From positions 37,021-101,020 of the IMG/VR virus record IMGVR_UViG_3300009506_000008: DNA of 64,000 nt. One strand, given 5' to 3'. A program made the position numbers and the translations under genes. The notes below the pieces were generated by a model. The model did not search any database and was not told the origin of the DNA. It worked only from the letters and a program-made list of their open reading frames with translations. Position 1 is the first letter of the stretch, and every line of letters begins with the position of its first letter. Positions 21,989-31,112 of the stretch are shown one piece after another. The DNA comes from a virus.

Positions 21989-22360
21989 ATGGCAAAAGTC
22001 TACTCGGAAACAGATGACGTCTTCGACCCTCTCATCCAAGGCATAACACAGGACGAGGACCACGAAGAGGCTGGCCGGGTAATCGAGAGGGAATTGAAGA
22101 AGCGGGGGATTGATCCCGCTCTCGTTACCTCGGAGGATGGCATCGAGTACCTGAGGCGTCTGTCAGTTCTGTACGCTTCACTGTATCGGTGTCGGCTGTC
22201 GATGTCGGATGAAGGGGATTCTTACCATGTGCGGGTTGTAGATCTCAAGGAGCAATGGCAGGACGCCCTGGACGAAATCACGTATGAGGGACTACTGGGA
22301 AAGATTCCCGATTCAACAGGCACGTCGCTGCTGGGATCGGTATCAGTCAAGCGAGGGTAA
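21989..22360 (+). CDS. Neck-region hypothetical protein (123 aa)
   Basis: An acidic, mostly helical protein of the size of head-tail adaptors. It lies directly after the gp10-like gene, behind AGGGGG. No motif identifies it; a connector role is inferred from position only. Confidence 0.75.
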   Translation: MAKVYSETDDVFDPLIQGITQDEDHEEAGRVIERELKKRGIDPALVTSEDGIEYLRRLSVLYASLYRCRLSMSDEGDSYHVRVVDLKEQWQDALDEITYEGLLGKIPDSTGTSLLGSVSVKRG

Positions 22361-22361
22361 A

Positions 22362-22787
22362 ATGCCACCTGCGGCAATCGTACATTGGAGCATGAAGGCC
22401 GGGAGAAGCGAAGACTTCACCCGGTTCCAGTTTCAACAGTACGACTACACTTGTCGTGCCTTCAACATTCCCTTAGTCCTAGTTGACGAGTTCGATTCGT
22501 TCGGGCTTGAAGTATTGAACGGTATCTTCCCTACCTTGGTCCAAGCAGTTTCCCTATTCCCTCGCCACATTCCTGTCTACATGGATAAAGAGGCTGAGCA
22601 CCGCCTCCAAGATGTAGAGTTGCCTGAACAGAGTGTGTTCATTGTCGGCCCTGATTTCGGAAGTATGGAAGATAAACCGGAACACGCTTTCAGAATCAGA
22701 GTTGATTATCCTCGCATGGAGCAGGAACTGTGGTCTTGCAGTGTGTTGGCGATCTGTTTATTTGAGTGGAGTCGCCAATGGCCGTAG
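22362..22787 (+). CDS. Neck-region protein (141 aa) with SPOUT-like C-terminal pattern
   Basis: Starts MPPAAIVHWSMKAG one base after the upstream stop. The N-terminal part looks like alternating strands and helices. The C-terminal part, VFIVGPDFGSM followed by FRIRVDYPRM and a helix ending in LFEWSRQW, resembles the knot region of SPOUT methyltransferases. The usual Gly and Asn residues are only partly kept, so a structural neck role remains just as likely. Confidence 0.6.
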   Translation: MPPAAIVHWSMKAGRSEDFTRFQFQQYDYTCRAFNIPLVLVDEFDSFGLEVLNGIFPTLVQAVSLFPRHIPVYMDKEAEHRLQDVELPEQSVFIVGPDFGSMEDKPEHAFRIRVDYPRMEQELWSCSVLAICLFEWSRQWP

Positions 22788-24370
22788 CAACTAATCTGAC
22801 CACCGTCGATTCCTGCGAGGGGATCACTGGATGGAGCGCTCATAACATTTCAGGTGCCGTAGGCACATTGGGTGCCATCCAAGCTAGCGATGAAGAAGCC
22901 CCTCCCGTTGAGGGAACTTACTGTCTCTCGTATGATATTGACATAGAAAACGGGGGATATGTTTACGAGGTCAATGCTAGCGGGGAGGATTGGTCTGCCC
23001 AGACTGCCTACATTTGGTTGCTGTGCATGACGGCAGCATCTCTCCAGGTGCTGACTCCGGGTAGCGGACAAAGCGGAGTTTACTTCATAGCCATAGATAC
23101 CAGCGGAAACGCTGGTTACTGGCATGTAGGGGGTTCAGACACATACAGTGGCGGATGGAAGTGTTTCACTTGCTACTTTGGGAACACCCCGGATACCAAT
23201 AACGGTACCAATCCCACGATGTCTTCTATTCGATATGTTGGGATAGGTACGAACCACCTTTCCAAGTCTAAAGCCACTCATAACGTCTTCTTCGATTTCT
23301 TCAGAAAGGGAAATGGAGGAATCACGGTTACTGGAGGATCTTCTGGTACTCCGTTGACGTGGGACGACATTGTATCGGGTGACGCGAGTATCGCGGCGGG
23401 CATCATCCGAAAGCAGGGAGGTGTTTACTTCGTCCAAGGTCAGATTGTCTTCGGCGATGGTACCGGATCGACTGACACATATTTCGATGACGAAGGTCAG
23501 ACCATCGTGTTCGAGGGCAACGAGCACGTGGCCAATGATACCTATGGTTTGCAAGTCGTAGAGAACGGGGCAAGCAACCTAACCAGCTTCGTCATAGGAA
23601 ACAAGACGGGTGGACAGGGGTTGCAGGGGGGCTCGATCCTCGGGGCTTTGCCGTGGGACTTCGATGCCAGTGACGAGGACATTACCAAACTTCTCATCTA
23701 TGGAGCGGTCCTTCAGAACTTCAGGACGTTCGATCTGCCGTCCAATGCTACCGACCGCGAAGTCTTAGGATGCAATTTTCTGGACGGTGGCGAGATTACA
23801 CCCAACACTATCGTTTTCCAATACTGCAATGTCATCAATGCAGACGCTAGGGGACTGAAGCTGGAGAGTACCAGTCACAATATGTCGTATTGCAACTTCA
23901 TCTCCAATCCTCACAGCATTCACATAGACACGGCAGGCACGTACACCATTAGCGGGTGCAAGTTCTTTGGATCTGACGGTTCGTCTACGTATGATTTGGA
24001 GAATAGCAGTACGGGCGCGGTTACAATCAGTGCGACAAATGACTCCGACATAGCTGACTATGAAAATACTGGAGGAGGGTCGGTAACAATTCAGAATCAG
24101 AAGTCGCTCACTATCGGGACAACATCCAATCCGTTGGTGGCGAACAGTGAGGTGAGGATCTATCGTACGAGTGACGATGCTGTGTTGGATGGGGTGGAAA
24201 ATAGTGGAACCACGTTTGCGTACAGTTACAATTACACCGGTGATACTGACGTGTACGTTCACATCATTCACCCGTCCTATGTGTGGGAACGACTAGACTT
24301 GACGTTACTAAGCACCAACCAAGCGGTTCCGGTCAAACAACGGCCAGACCGGATGTATTCTAACCCGTGA
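22778..24370 (+). CDS. Beta-helix structural protein (530 aa)
   Basis: Starts MAVATNLTTVDSCEG; ATG 22778 has GGAG six bases upstream and overlaps the previous gene by ten bases. The central part (about residues 230-430) shows the ladder of short strands with repeated NCxF or YCNF segments typical of right-handed parallel beta-helices. The C-terminal domain (VRIYRTSDDAVLDGV) resembles small beta-sandwich modules in phage structural proteins. Likely a virion surface or adsorption protein; a role in the head or tail is undecided. Confidence 0.75.
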   Translation: MAVATNLTTVDSCEGITGWSAHNISGAVGTLGAIQASDEEAPPVEGTYCLSYDIDIENGGYVYEVNASGEDWSAQTAYIWLLCMTAASLQVLTPGSGQSGVYFIAIDTSGNAGYWHVGGSDTYSGGWKCFTCYFGNTPDTNNGTNPTMSSIRYVGIGTNHLSKSKATHNVFFDFFRKGNGGITVTGGSSGTPLTWDDIVSGDASIAAGIIRKQGGVYFVQGQIVFGDGTGSTDTYFDDEGQTIVFEGNEHVANDTYGLQVVENGASNLTSFVIGNKTGGQGLQGGSILGALPWDFDASDEDITKLLIYGAVLQNFRTFDLPSNATDREVLGCNFLDGGEITPNTIVFQYCNVINADARGLKLESTSHNMSYCNFISNPHSIHIDTAGTYTISGCKFFGSDGSSTYDLENSSTGAVTISATNDSDIADYENTGGGSVTIQNQKSLTIGTTSNPLVANSEVRIYRTSDDAVLDGVENSGTTFAYSYNYTGDTDVYVHIIHPSYVWERLDLTLLSTNQAVPVKQRPDRMYSNP

Positions 24371-24385
24371 TAGGAGGTACCAAGC

Positions 24386-26023
24386 ATGGCCAAGATTACC
24401 GACCCCGATAGCCTAACCAGATGCACCACAGGTCAGTTAGGGACGGACGGGAACTTGGAAATCGACACGACCAACCATACTCTCGGTCTGGCTGCGTACG
24501 GGTCGCTTTCCGATTCTGGTTCGTCCGCCACAAACGGAGTCAGCCTTCAAGCGGTGTACTCCAAACTCAAGGAACTGTGGAAGTCGGAATCGGATCTCCC
24601 GGTGGAAAAGTTCCCCATCGAGGCGCTTCAACCAGACAAGTACGAAGTCAAGAACGGCTGGACGTGGAAGGATGCTAACACGAGAACACTTCTGCGTGAC
24701 GGCGGCTGGGCTGTACTAGACACTTCCGAAGTCACTCAGAATGCCGAGGAAATGTTCATGAACGTCATCTCCCTCGGTTCGTTCGATGACAGCGCGAACG
24801 ACTTGGCGTACTTCCAGCGTACGGATGGAGGTGATCCGGTAGACTTCGACTTCAACGGCGAGGTTAACCAGGGCGTCCAGATCTATCAGGACGACAATGC
24901 GGATGGCACGCCAGACAACGACTGGCGCGACTACTTCGTCATGTTCCTGCGCGAGGAACAGAAGACGTATGACCGGTACGACCTGATCACCGAGCAGGGC
25001 ATCAGCCAGCTGACATACATCACGTACAAGTTGCCGTTGTCCAACGGCACGGACCTCAAAGCGTCGGTGACGGACTTGACCATCGACTCCAACACCGATT
25101 ACGACCCTGAAGGCGACTACGCGAACATGACCATCGAGTGGTTGTACGGATCGGCTGGTCGGTTCAACATTCGGGGCAATGCTGCGATTGACACTTACGC
25201 TGTGGATGACGTGGTCAAAGACGGCGACTCTCCGGCGCGGTGGGCGAAGTGTACGGGTGCTGGCACGATCACGGGCGGTGAAAGCGGTCCTTACGCATCC
25301 TTCACCGGTACTGCGACTTGGGCTGCTTACACCGAGGGCGAACACCAAATCGGTACCAGTTACTACGCTTTCACCGTCGAGATCGACTTCGATTCCAAGG
25401 TCATGCAGAAGGGTTACGAGTTCGTCCAATGGCGACTCCGCAACCCGGTTGGGCAGGACATTGACGACAACGCCACCGGAACCTACGTTGGTAAGATCGC
25501 GCCCGAGCTTCTGTACTACATCGGTGACGTACTTCACACGATGCCGGAAGTTTGGATCGCCAATTACAACTCCGGTGACGTGAACAGCATCGTGTTCCAC
25601 GATCACACAGACACTGGACGACAGTTCCCGTATACTGCATCCATTACCCTCAACTTCAACCAGAACTTGCAGGATGATAGTGGACCTGCTGAGTACTGGC
25701 TGTTCTTCCTCGATCCCGAGGGCGATGGCTCGACCAACATCTGGCCGGGACAGAATGCCATCGTTGTGGACGATGACACGACAGCCAACATCGAGGGCAA
25801 CATTTCCGGTCCCAGCGTCTCCAAGGGATTCGCAATCGACACCAACACTCAGGGTTCCGAGACGAACTACACCACTGCGAGCGGTCCAGTTCCTGTTGTG
25901 GCTGTAGCGGCTGGAACAGACAAAGCGCAGTACGTGTTCCAGACCGGCGTAATCGACCGTACCACAACGAACAGCATCACGCTCAATGCCGCACTGGAGA
26001 GAAACTACTCCAACCCGGCATAA
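24386..26023 (+). CDS. Virion structural protein (545 aa)
   Basis: Follows an AGGAGGT SD. The N-terminal half (LQAVYSKLKELWKSES, NGWTWKDANTRTLLRDGGW, VISLGSFDDSANDLAYFQ) matches a conserved phage structural protein pattern that I recall from other siphovirus genomes; no search was possible. A long beta-rich, Asp/Thr-rich C-terminal half follows. Probably an abundant virion protein. A strong hairpin follows the stop. Confidence 0.75.
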   Translation: MAKITDPDSLTRCTTGQLGTDGNLEIDTTNHTLGLAAYGSLSDSGSSATNGVSLQAVYSKLKELWKSESDLPVEKFPIEALQPDKYEVKNGWTWKDANTRTLLRDGGWAVLDTSEVTQNAEEMFMNVISLGSFDDSANDLAYFQRTDGGDPVDFDFNGEVNQGVQIYQDDNADGTPDNDWRDYFVMFLREEQKTYDRYDLITEQGISQLTYITYKLPLSNGTDLKASVTDLTIDSNTDYDPEGDYANMTIEWLYGSAGRFNIRGNAAIDTYAVDDVVKDGDSPARWAKCTGAGTITGGESGPYASFTGTATWAAYTEGEHQIGTSYYAFTVEIDFDSKVMQKGYEFVQWRLRNPVGQDIDDNATGTYVGKIAPELLYYIGDVLHTMPEVWIANYNSGDVNSIVFHDHTDTGRQFPYTASITLNFNQNLQDDSGPAEYWLFFLDPEGDGSTNIWPGQNAIVVDDDTTANIEGNISGPSVSKGFAIDTNTQGSETNYTTASGPVPVVAVAAGTDKAQYVFQTGVIDRTTTNSITLNAALERNYSNPA

Positions 26024-26045
26024 GGGCATATCCTTCAGGGTTAGT

Positions 26046-26073
26046 TGGCCGACTCCTTTCGGGGAGTCGGCCA
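26046..26073 (+). terminator. Hairpin after gene 24386-26023
   Basis: A perfect 11-bp stem, TGGCCGACTCC (26046-26056) and GGAGTCGGCCA (26063-26073), with a 6-base loop. It lies entirely between genes. No T-run follows; a terminator or processing site. Confidence 0.6.
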
Positions 26074-26090
26074 CTTGATGGGAAAGAACG

Positions 26091-27389
26091 ATGGCCGATC
26101 CCGTAACCTTCGACGGACCAGGGAACCAGATCAACGTCGATTTTGGTGTGACGGAGATCGACGTTCGCCGGGATCTGTACAGTGCTTGGAAAAGATGGGT
26201 GATTACTGGAGAGGGGGCCAAGTACATGCCCCTCATGCGGACGGTTGCTGGTGACGATCTCGGTGGAGGGAAGAAGCTAGGTTCTGCTTACTTCATGTTG
26301 GAAGGGTGCAAGATCAAGCCTCACGAAGCTAGCCACACGTTGAATGTTACCGGTAGCTTGTTCGTGGAGAATGCGGCAACGTACGGGGATGACCCGTTTA
26401 TTCCTACCACGGGAGCTTACACAGTCAGCATCAGGTCTGCAACTTCTGAGGTCTTGTTGGCAGATGTCGAAGAGACCAATCTCATCCCTCATCTAGGAGC
26501 CATCTACTACGACGAGAACGCCAACAATACCGGAACTGTAGTAGGGACTGATGGGGTTCCCGGCAATCCTGTTAGTTCTGAGGCAGCGATTCACGGGTTA
26601 CACGATCAATCAGGTCTAAACCTTGTGCGTATTATGGGGACGCTAACGTTATCCGAGGATCATGCCGAACCGTGGATGTACGAGGGATTGAATCCTTCGT
26701 CTATGTTGAACATGGATGGGTACAGTGTTGACGGTGGTCGTATCTCCCGAATGGGTGTTACTGGACAACAGGGCGGGAGCGGACAAGTTCAATGGGATAT
26801 GGTGGTATGTTCCGGGGTAACCAACGCTTTTGTATTCGGTGACAAGGTATGGCTAAAGGGCGACTTAGAAGTCAGGGCCGGTAGCCATGTCCTAACCAAC
26901 GTATTCGATTCGGTGCCTGGAGATGACGAACCTGTCCTGTCCTTCGGGAGTTCTTCTGCTACCGAAGTGAACATTCAGAACTACCGTGGCGAGCTAGAGA
27001 TTGCCAACATGGGGGCCAACCATAAGATCGAGTTCGCCGGTTCCGATGCGGAGATCATTATCCTAGCCAGTTGCACCGGGGGCACGATTGAGGTTTACGG
27101 GTCGGTGTTGGTAGTAGATCAATCTGGGGGTGCTGTAACGGTCATAGACGAACGCCAAACAGCCGATGCGACAACCACCGCCGATGCTGTTTGGGCTCAT
27201 GCGACGGCTACCTCGTTCCTCAGCAAGATTGGCAGTCTGTGGAACAAACTCTGGCCTAAGAAACGCACGTTCGTCAAGGATAGCGACACGCAGTACACTG
27301 AAACGATCTACGAACAGGACGGAGTTACCCCGGAGGCTTCATTTACTCATACCAAGTCCGGGGATGACGAGTCGGTGGACCGTGTATGA
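26091..27389 (+). CDS. Structural protein with VDVR-DLYSAWKRW motif (432 aa)
   Basis: N-terminal FGVTEIDVRRDLYSAWKRWV is a motif seen at the start of many phage tail or baseplate-associated structural proteins. The rest is beta-rich with Gly/Val/Asn patterns suggesting a beta-solenoid (about residues 240-350), then a short helical zone and a charged end. The SD is weak (GGGAAAG). It overlaps the next gene by four bases. Confidence 0.72.
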   Translation: MADPVTFDGPGNQINVDFGVTEIDVRRDLYSAWKRWVITGEGAKYMPLMRTVAGDDLGGGKKLGSAYFMLEGCKIKPHEASHTLNVTGSLFVENAATYGDDPFIPTTGAYTVSIRSATSEVLLADVEETNLIPHLGAIYYDENANNTGTVVGTDGVPGNPVSSEAAIHGLHDQSGLNLVRIMGTLTLSEDHAEPWMYEGLNPSSMLNMDGYSVDGGRISRMGVTGQQGGSGQVQWDMVVCSGVTNAFVFGDKVWLKGDLEVRAGSHVLTNVFDSVPGDDEPVLSFGSSSATEVNIQNYRGELEIANMGANHKIEFAGSDAEIIILASCTGGTIEVYGSVLVVDQSGGAVTVIDERQTADATTTADAVWAHATATSFLSKIGSLWNKLWPKKRTFVKDSDTQYTETIYEQDGVTPEASFTHTKSGDDESVDRV

Positions 27390-27955
27390 ACAAGAGCGCC
27401 TTGACAGACGGGGGGTTCGGGCTATTCGACGGTCAAGCCTTGTCCGTTGGTACGGACGGGGGAATCTGGTTCAGTCAGTGGTCTTACCTAGACGTTCCGG
27501 TGGGTTTGAACTTAGACATCCGCTGGGACATATACCAGATCATCGGGAAGGACACGGAACTAGCTTGGAACATATACACCGTGATCGGTGTATCGTCCTC
27601 CGTGCTTTGGGATCTCTTCCATTTGGTGGGGGTCAACTCCCGGTGGTATTGGGATCTGGATGGTCTGAGGGCTCGGACTCCTTCGCCGGATGCCCGAGAC
27701 AGAACGATCATCGTACCCGCTGCGATAAACCGCATCATTGTTGTTCCTGCGGACGTGGAGACGATGATTGCCGTTGGTCGGACGTTTGGAGAGGTACAGA
27801 GAGGGCGGTCCACCTCCGCTGTCCCGACCGGACGACGAACTGTCAACGTTCCTACCGAGTCAAATGTGTCAAAGGTAGGAACACCGGCAGGTTCGACTAC
27901 CGTGAAATCAAAACGCACTTCGGTAGCAGTGGAGGCACAGGACAATGAGCGCTGA
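27386..27955 (+). CDS. Structural protein with four 14-residue Trp repeats (189 aa)
   Basis: The central part repeats a 14-residue unit four times (LDIRWDIYQIIGKD, TELAWNIYTVIGVS, SSVLWDLFHLVGVN, SRWYWDLDGLRART), with Trp at a fixed place. The C-terminal third is basic with Val/Thr-rich short repeats (RTVNVPTESNVSKV). I recall similar W-N-IY-IG repeats in small phage structural proteins. ATGA overlap with the upstream gene. Confidence 0.7.
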   Translation: MNKSALTDGGFGLFDGQALSVGTDGGIWFSQWSYLDVPVGLNLDIRWDIYQIIGKDTELAWNIYTVIGVSSSVLWDLFHLVGVNSRWYWDLDGLRARTPSPDARDRTIIVPAAINRIIVVPADVETMIAVGRTFGEVQRGRSTSAVPTGRRTVNVPTESNVSKVGTPAGSTTVKSKRTSVAVEAQDNER

Positions 27956-28232
27956 CAACTGGACGAAGCAACCGAGTGAGGTGCTTGACTTCTACTTCGA
28001 CTTCTCTGTGTGGTTGACAAGTGTGGGAGAGACTTCGCTTGAGAGTGCGGTTGTCACAGTAGCCCCTACCGGACTGGACCTAGACGATTCTGGGATAGTG
28101 AGCTCTACGCGGGTTCAAATGTGGTTCTCCGGGGGATCCAACGGGACGGCTTACAAGGTCACGTGTGTCGGGACTACTCCCGGTGGCAGGACCAAAGAAT
28201 ACGAGAACTGGTTAGTGGTGAGAGATACATAA
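27945..28232 (+). CDS. Small virion-associated beta protein (95 aa)
   Basis: A compact all-beta protein with W-x-KQPSEVLDFYFDFS at the start and FSGGSNGTAYKVTC and a GRTKEYEN end, a conserved pattern I associate with phage structural operons (GG-x-GT-x-YKVT). It overlaps the neighbouring genes at both ends. Probable minor structural protein. Confidence 0.75.
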   Translation: MSADNWTKQPSEVLDFYFDFSVWLTSVGETSLESAVVTVAPTGLDLDDSGIVSSTRVQMWFSGGSNGTAYKVTCVGTTPGGRTKEYENWLVVRDT

Positions 28233-28741
28233 TGGCGATCCTAGCTGGCAACCTAGAGGTCCACCTTTCTGGTGGAGCTGGGAATACCGACCCGGATGCA
28301 AGTCTGGGAGGGGTGATTTCGCCGACGGAGATTGTTGACGCCACTCCTCACAATCTGTTCGGGGAGATCGACGGTGATATGGCAGCGGCGGGAGGTACCA
28401 CCTACCGTTGCATCTACGCCAAGAACGCGCACGGCTCGCTGACGTGGAAAGCGGTGAAGACATGGATATCCTCTCAGACTCCGAGTGCTTCTACGTCAAT
28501 CGAGATCGGGATAGGAACGTCAGCGGCGGGTGGGACAGAACAGACGATTGCAAACGAGACTACTTCACCTGTGGGGGTATCGTTTGCCAGCCCCTCAGCC
28601 AAGGCACAGGGACTTGCACTTGGAGACATTCCTGCGGGATCTCACAAGGCGATATGGGTAAAAAGGGTTGTAACGGCTGGGGCTTCGGCATATACTAATG
28701 ATGGATCTGTGATCCGTATCGAGGGCGATACGGCTCCGTGA
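28232..28741 (+). CDS. Structural protein (169 aa)
   Basis: Starts MAILAGNLEVHLSGG in a TAATG overlap with the upstream gene; a longer upstream reading is the shadow of that gene. Beta-sandwich-like, Gly/Ala/Thr-rich. Resembles small virion proteins that follow the GG-x-GT-type protein in other phages. Exact role unknown. Confidence 0.72.
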   Translation: MAILAGNLEVHLSGGAGNTDPDASLGGVISPTEIVDATPHNLFGEIDGDMAAAGGTTYRCIYAKNAHGSLTWKAVKTWISSQTPSASTSIEIGIGTSAAGGTEQTIANETTSPVGVSFASPSAKAQGLALGDIPAGSHKAIWVKRVVTAGASAYTNDGSVIRIEGDTAP

Positions 28742-28783
28742 GTAGGTTAGCGTGGCGGACGCGAGCCTGCAAAGGAGTAGGGG

Positions 28784-29272
28784 ATGGCCAGTCTAAAGTT
28801 GATTTTGAGCGGCATGGTATCGGCATTAGAGTCAGATACTCTGCTGGATACCTTTGCCAAGACGCTCAAAAAAGACGAGCCTGGGAGCGCCGGGCGACTG
28901 GTCGTGCTAAAGGGGAATGAGTTCCTCGCACGCGAGATCCCCCTGGAAAACTATCCCTTTACGATGTTTGTCATTGGGGATGAAATCGGGCAGGACTATG
29001 ACGCACCCGGAAGGTCCGTCAGACGCCAGTGCGATGTTCATTTCGCGTTCTTTGACAACAACACGTCCAGGGGTACTGACCGGGCTATCGACTTCGAGGA
29101 AAACATGGTGAGGGTGCTAGGCCGCTTCCTTTCCATGTCTGTAGTGGGTCCTAACAACCCCGATGGGTTGATACGGGACTTTGACGTAGGCCTCATCCTG
29201 GTAGATCGGGATGTCAACCGCCCGAAGGTGTTTCGGACCCTGCCGGTGGAGTTGGAATACACTACGGGCTAG
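28784..29272 (+). CDS. Tail terminator or neck protein candidate (162 aa)
   Basis: A 162-residue alpha/beta protein behind AAAGGAG, two genes before the tail tube. Size, position and mixed strands (LVVLKGNEFLAREIPLENYPFTMFVIG) fit tail-terminator proteins that cap the tail tube and join it to the neck. No decisive motif. Confidence 0.6.
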   Translation: MASLKLILSGMVSALESDTLLDTFAKTLKKDEPGSAGRLVVLKGNEFLAREIPLENYPFTMFVIGDEIGQDYDAPGRSVRRQCDVHFAFFDNNTSRGTDRAIDFEENMVRVLGRFLSMSVVGPNNPDGLIRDFDVGLILVDRDVNRPKVFRTLPVELEYTTG

Positions 29273-29290
29273 GTGGCAAGGAGACAGTTC

Positions 29291-29500
29291 ATGTGGACAA
29301 TCAACTGCGGAGGTTGCGGTGAAACTATCCGCTCCAGCAAGGAACCTGGTCTCAAGGCGGACATTGCCTGCAAGTGCGGCCATACCACTTCCTACGATCC
29401 CAACGCGGTAGTAGACGAGCCCGAGGTCGCTGAGGAGGAGGAGGTTCCAGAGGAACCGGAAGAATCACCTGCGATCTTCAAACGCAAGCGGAGGAAATAG
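29291..29500 (+). CDS. Zinc-ribbon protein with acidic tail (69 aa)
   Basis: ATG 29291 is preferred to the GTG at 29273 because AAGGAG lies between them. CGGC and CKCG form a four-Cys ribbon in the first 30 residues. Then comes an acidic Glu/Pro/Val tract (about residues 38-57) and a basic end (FKRKRRK). Its position among tail genes is unusual for a ribbon. Function unknown. Confidence 0.7.
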   Translation: MWTINCGGCGETIRSSKEPGLKADIACKCGHTTSYDPNAVVDEPEVAEEEEVPEEPEESPAIFKRKRRK

Positions 29501-29503
29501 AAC

Positions 29504-30223
29504 ATGCCCATCATCAAGGGAAAAGGCACTTTCATGACCCTGATTTCCGGGGCGTATAAGGGCTCGTTCTTCACCGGCGGGTCCAACGACGTATGGGTCC
29601 AGTCGTTGAGTTACGGACCCGCGTGGAAATCGGAAACGCAATCGGCCTTCGGAAGCAATGACCCGGTGTCCGTTGACGACACGTACGACGGCATCAGTTG
29701 TAGCTTCGACATCATCGAAACTGCGTCCAAGATGGCCTTGGAGATCCTCACCCGGCAAACGATTGGATCGGGTGTCGGATTTGACCCGTCCCTGTTCAAT
29801 ACCGCGTACCTGGTGGCGAACTTCAAAGACACGAAATGGGTCACGGGTGGTGCGGCTGCGGATGAGTACATCGGTTCCGTACTTCTCAAGGGCTTGAAGG
29901 TCGTCGCCGCAGATACGTCGAGTGCGGTTGACGGTGTTCAGACCAAGAAGTTCGATTTCGACGGAACGGGTGTCATCGAATACTCGCTGCCGCTCCTGGT
30001 TGACATCTTCACGTCGGCCGGTGGTGGCAATGAAGCGTTCACCCTGAGCGAAACTGCTTCTGCGTATCCCACTGGGGCCTACGCGCAGCTGGTGATGGTG
30101 GAGGACGCCGTGCAATCCAAGGCGGCTGGTGACTACACCGAAACGGCGACTGCGGTGACCATTGTCGCTGACATCGGCGCCAGTAAGACCGTCACCGTCA
30201 TTTACCCGTACGTGCCCACGTAA
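29504..30223 (+). CDS. Major tail tube protein
   Basis: A 239-residue beta-rich protein located immediately before the tail-assembly chaperone pair and the tape measure gene, the standard place for the tube protein. A C-terminal small domain (AFTLSETASAYPTGAYAQLVMVEDAVQ) may be an extra Ig-like module. Codon choice resembles that of the capsid gene. A terminator follows. Confidence 0.82.
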   Translation: MPIIKGKGTFMTLISGAYKGSFFTGGSNDVWVQSLSYGPAWKSETQSAFGSNDPVSVDDTYDGISCSFDIIETASKMALEILTRQTIGSGVGFDPSLFNTAYLVANFKDTKWVTGGAAADEYIGSVLLKGLKVVAADTSSAVDGVQTKKFDFDGTGVIEYSLPLLVDIFTSAGGGNEAFTLSETASAYPTGAYAQLVMVEDAVQSKAAGDYTETATAVTIVADIGASKTVTVIYPYVPT

Positions 30224-30244
30224 TACCGGGTAGCACATGGCAAG

Positions 30245-30291
30245 TGGAGCCCCGGTTTGAGGTTTTCCCCTCTCCGGGGCTCCATTTCTTC
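30245..30291 (+). terminator. Rho-independent-like terminator after tail tube gene
   Basis: GGAGCCCCGG (30246-30255) and CCGGGGCTCC (30274-30283) form a perfect 10-bp stem with an 18-base loop, followed by ATTTCTTCT. This is the most conventional terminator in the right arm. It would separate abundant tube expression from the chaperone and tape-measure genes. Confidence 0.7.
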
Positions 30292-30314
30292 TCACCCCAC
30301 AAAGGAGATTTGAG

Positions 30315-31112
30315 ATGGCGGAAGAAGCGAAGACCGAAGAAGTGGTTGAGAAAAGTCCTGCGGCACAGGCTGGAGAGCACGAGGACGAGGTCACCAAAAT
30401 TGTTGATGGGTGTTTGTACACGGAGTTCAAGGGCAAGCCCATCGTCTTCCATCCTCTGACTCTTCGAGACACGAGCGAGCTTACCCAACTCAAAGGTAAG
30501 TTGCTTCGCAAGTTGACAGCGGAGGGGGAACTGATCAACGAGTCCATGATAGAACCGATGGTCGCGAAGCGGGCCAAAGAAATGGGGATTCCAAAGAGGA
30601 TTCTCGATCCTCGTACTCAACAGCGGTGGTTTCAACGCATGTTCGACCTAGCTCCCAAAGCGATTACCGAGGGCGACAAGGAGGGGATGCTGGAGGGCTT
30701 GAGTAGCTTCGCGGACGAATTGACCGATGAGGAGTTTGAGGAACTCGGTTACGTGAATGCGGTCGTGGGACTGAGGAATACGCTAAATCTTTGCACCGTC
30801 GAAAACCAGGTAGCGTCGAACATGCTGAGGCATGAGATGGTCCGATCCGCTCGCACTCCCGAGGGGGAATTTTTCTGGGAGACAGTGGACAAGATCCTCG
30901 AAGAGGCTGACAACGACCTGGAACAGATCACGATGGAATTCAGAGCGTGGAAGAGTGGCCGAGGGCTGGATTTTTTACTCAGCTCGCCACGTCGGCTACG
31001 TGGCAAAGGTACTGGGCCTTCGCCCAAAGCGACCCCTGCAAAATCTTCAGAAGTCAGATCATCGAGTGGACGCAGGACCAAAAGGTCCTCTCGCAAGTCA
31101 GCCAAGTCATAG
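30315..31112 (+). CDS. Tail assembly chaperone (G-type)
   Basis: A 265-residue acidic protein just before the tape measure, behind AAAGGAG. Position, size and an internal slippery site match lambda gpG-type chaperones, which coat the tape measure and recruit tube subunits. The zero-frame end after the slippery site is Ser/Arg/Lys-rich and looks non-native, as expected if the true C-terminus is supplied partly by frameshifting. Confidence 0.85.
   Translation: MAEEAKTEEVVEKSPAAQAGEHEDEVTKIVDGCLYTEFKGKPIVFHPLTLRDTSELTQLKGKLLRKLTAEGELINESMIEPMVAKRAKEMGIPKRILDPRTQQRWFQRMFDLAPKAITEGDKEGMLEGLSSFADELTDEEFEELGYVNAVVGLRNTLNLCTVENQVASNMLRHEMVRSARTPEGEFFWETVDKILEEADNDLEQITMEFRAWKSGRGLDFLLSSPRRLRGKGTGPSPKATPAKSSEVRSSSGRRTKRSSRKSAKS

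Noticed and set aside
24716-26236. Long minus-strand frame (506 codons) opposite the structural gene 24386-26023
   Set aside because: Mirror of a strongly coding plus-strand gene, no SD, Arg/Val-rich composition typical of an antisense shadow.
28408-28698. Second frame overlapping gene 28232-28741
   Set aside because: Lies wholly inside a supported gene, no SD, and composition is typical of a shadow.
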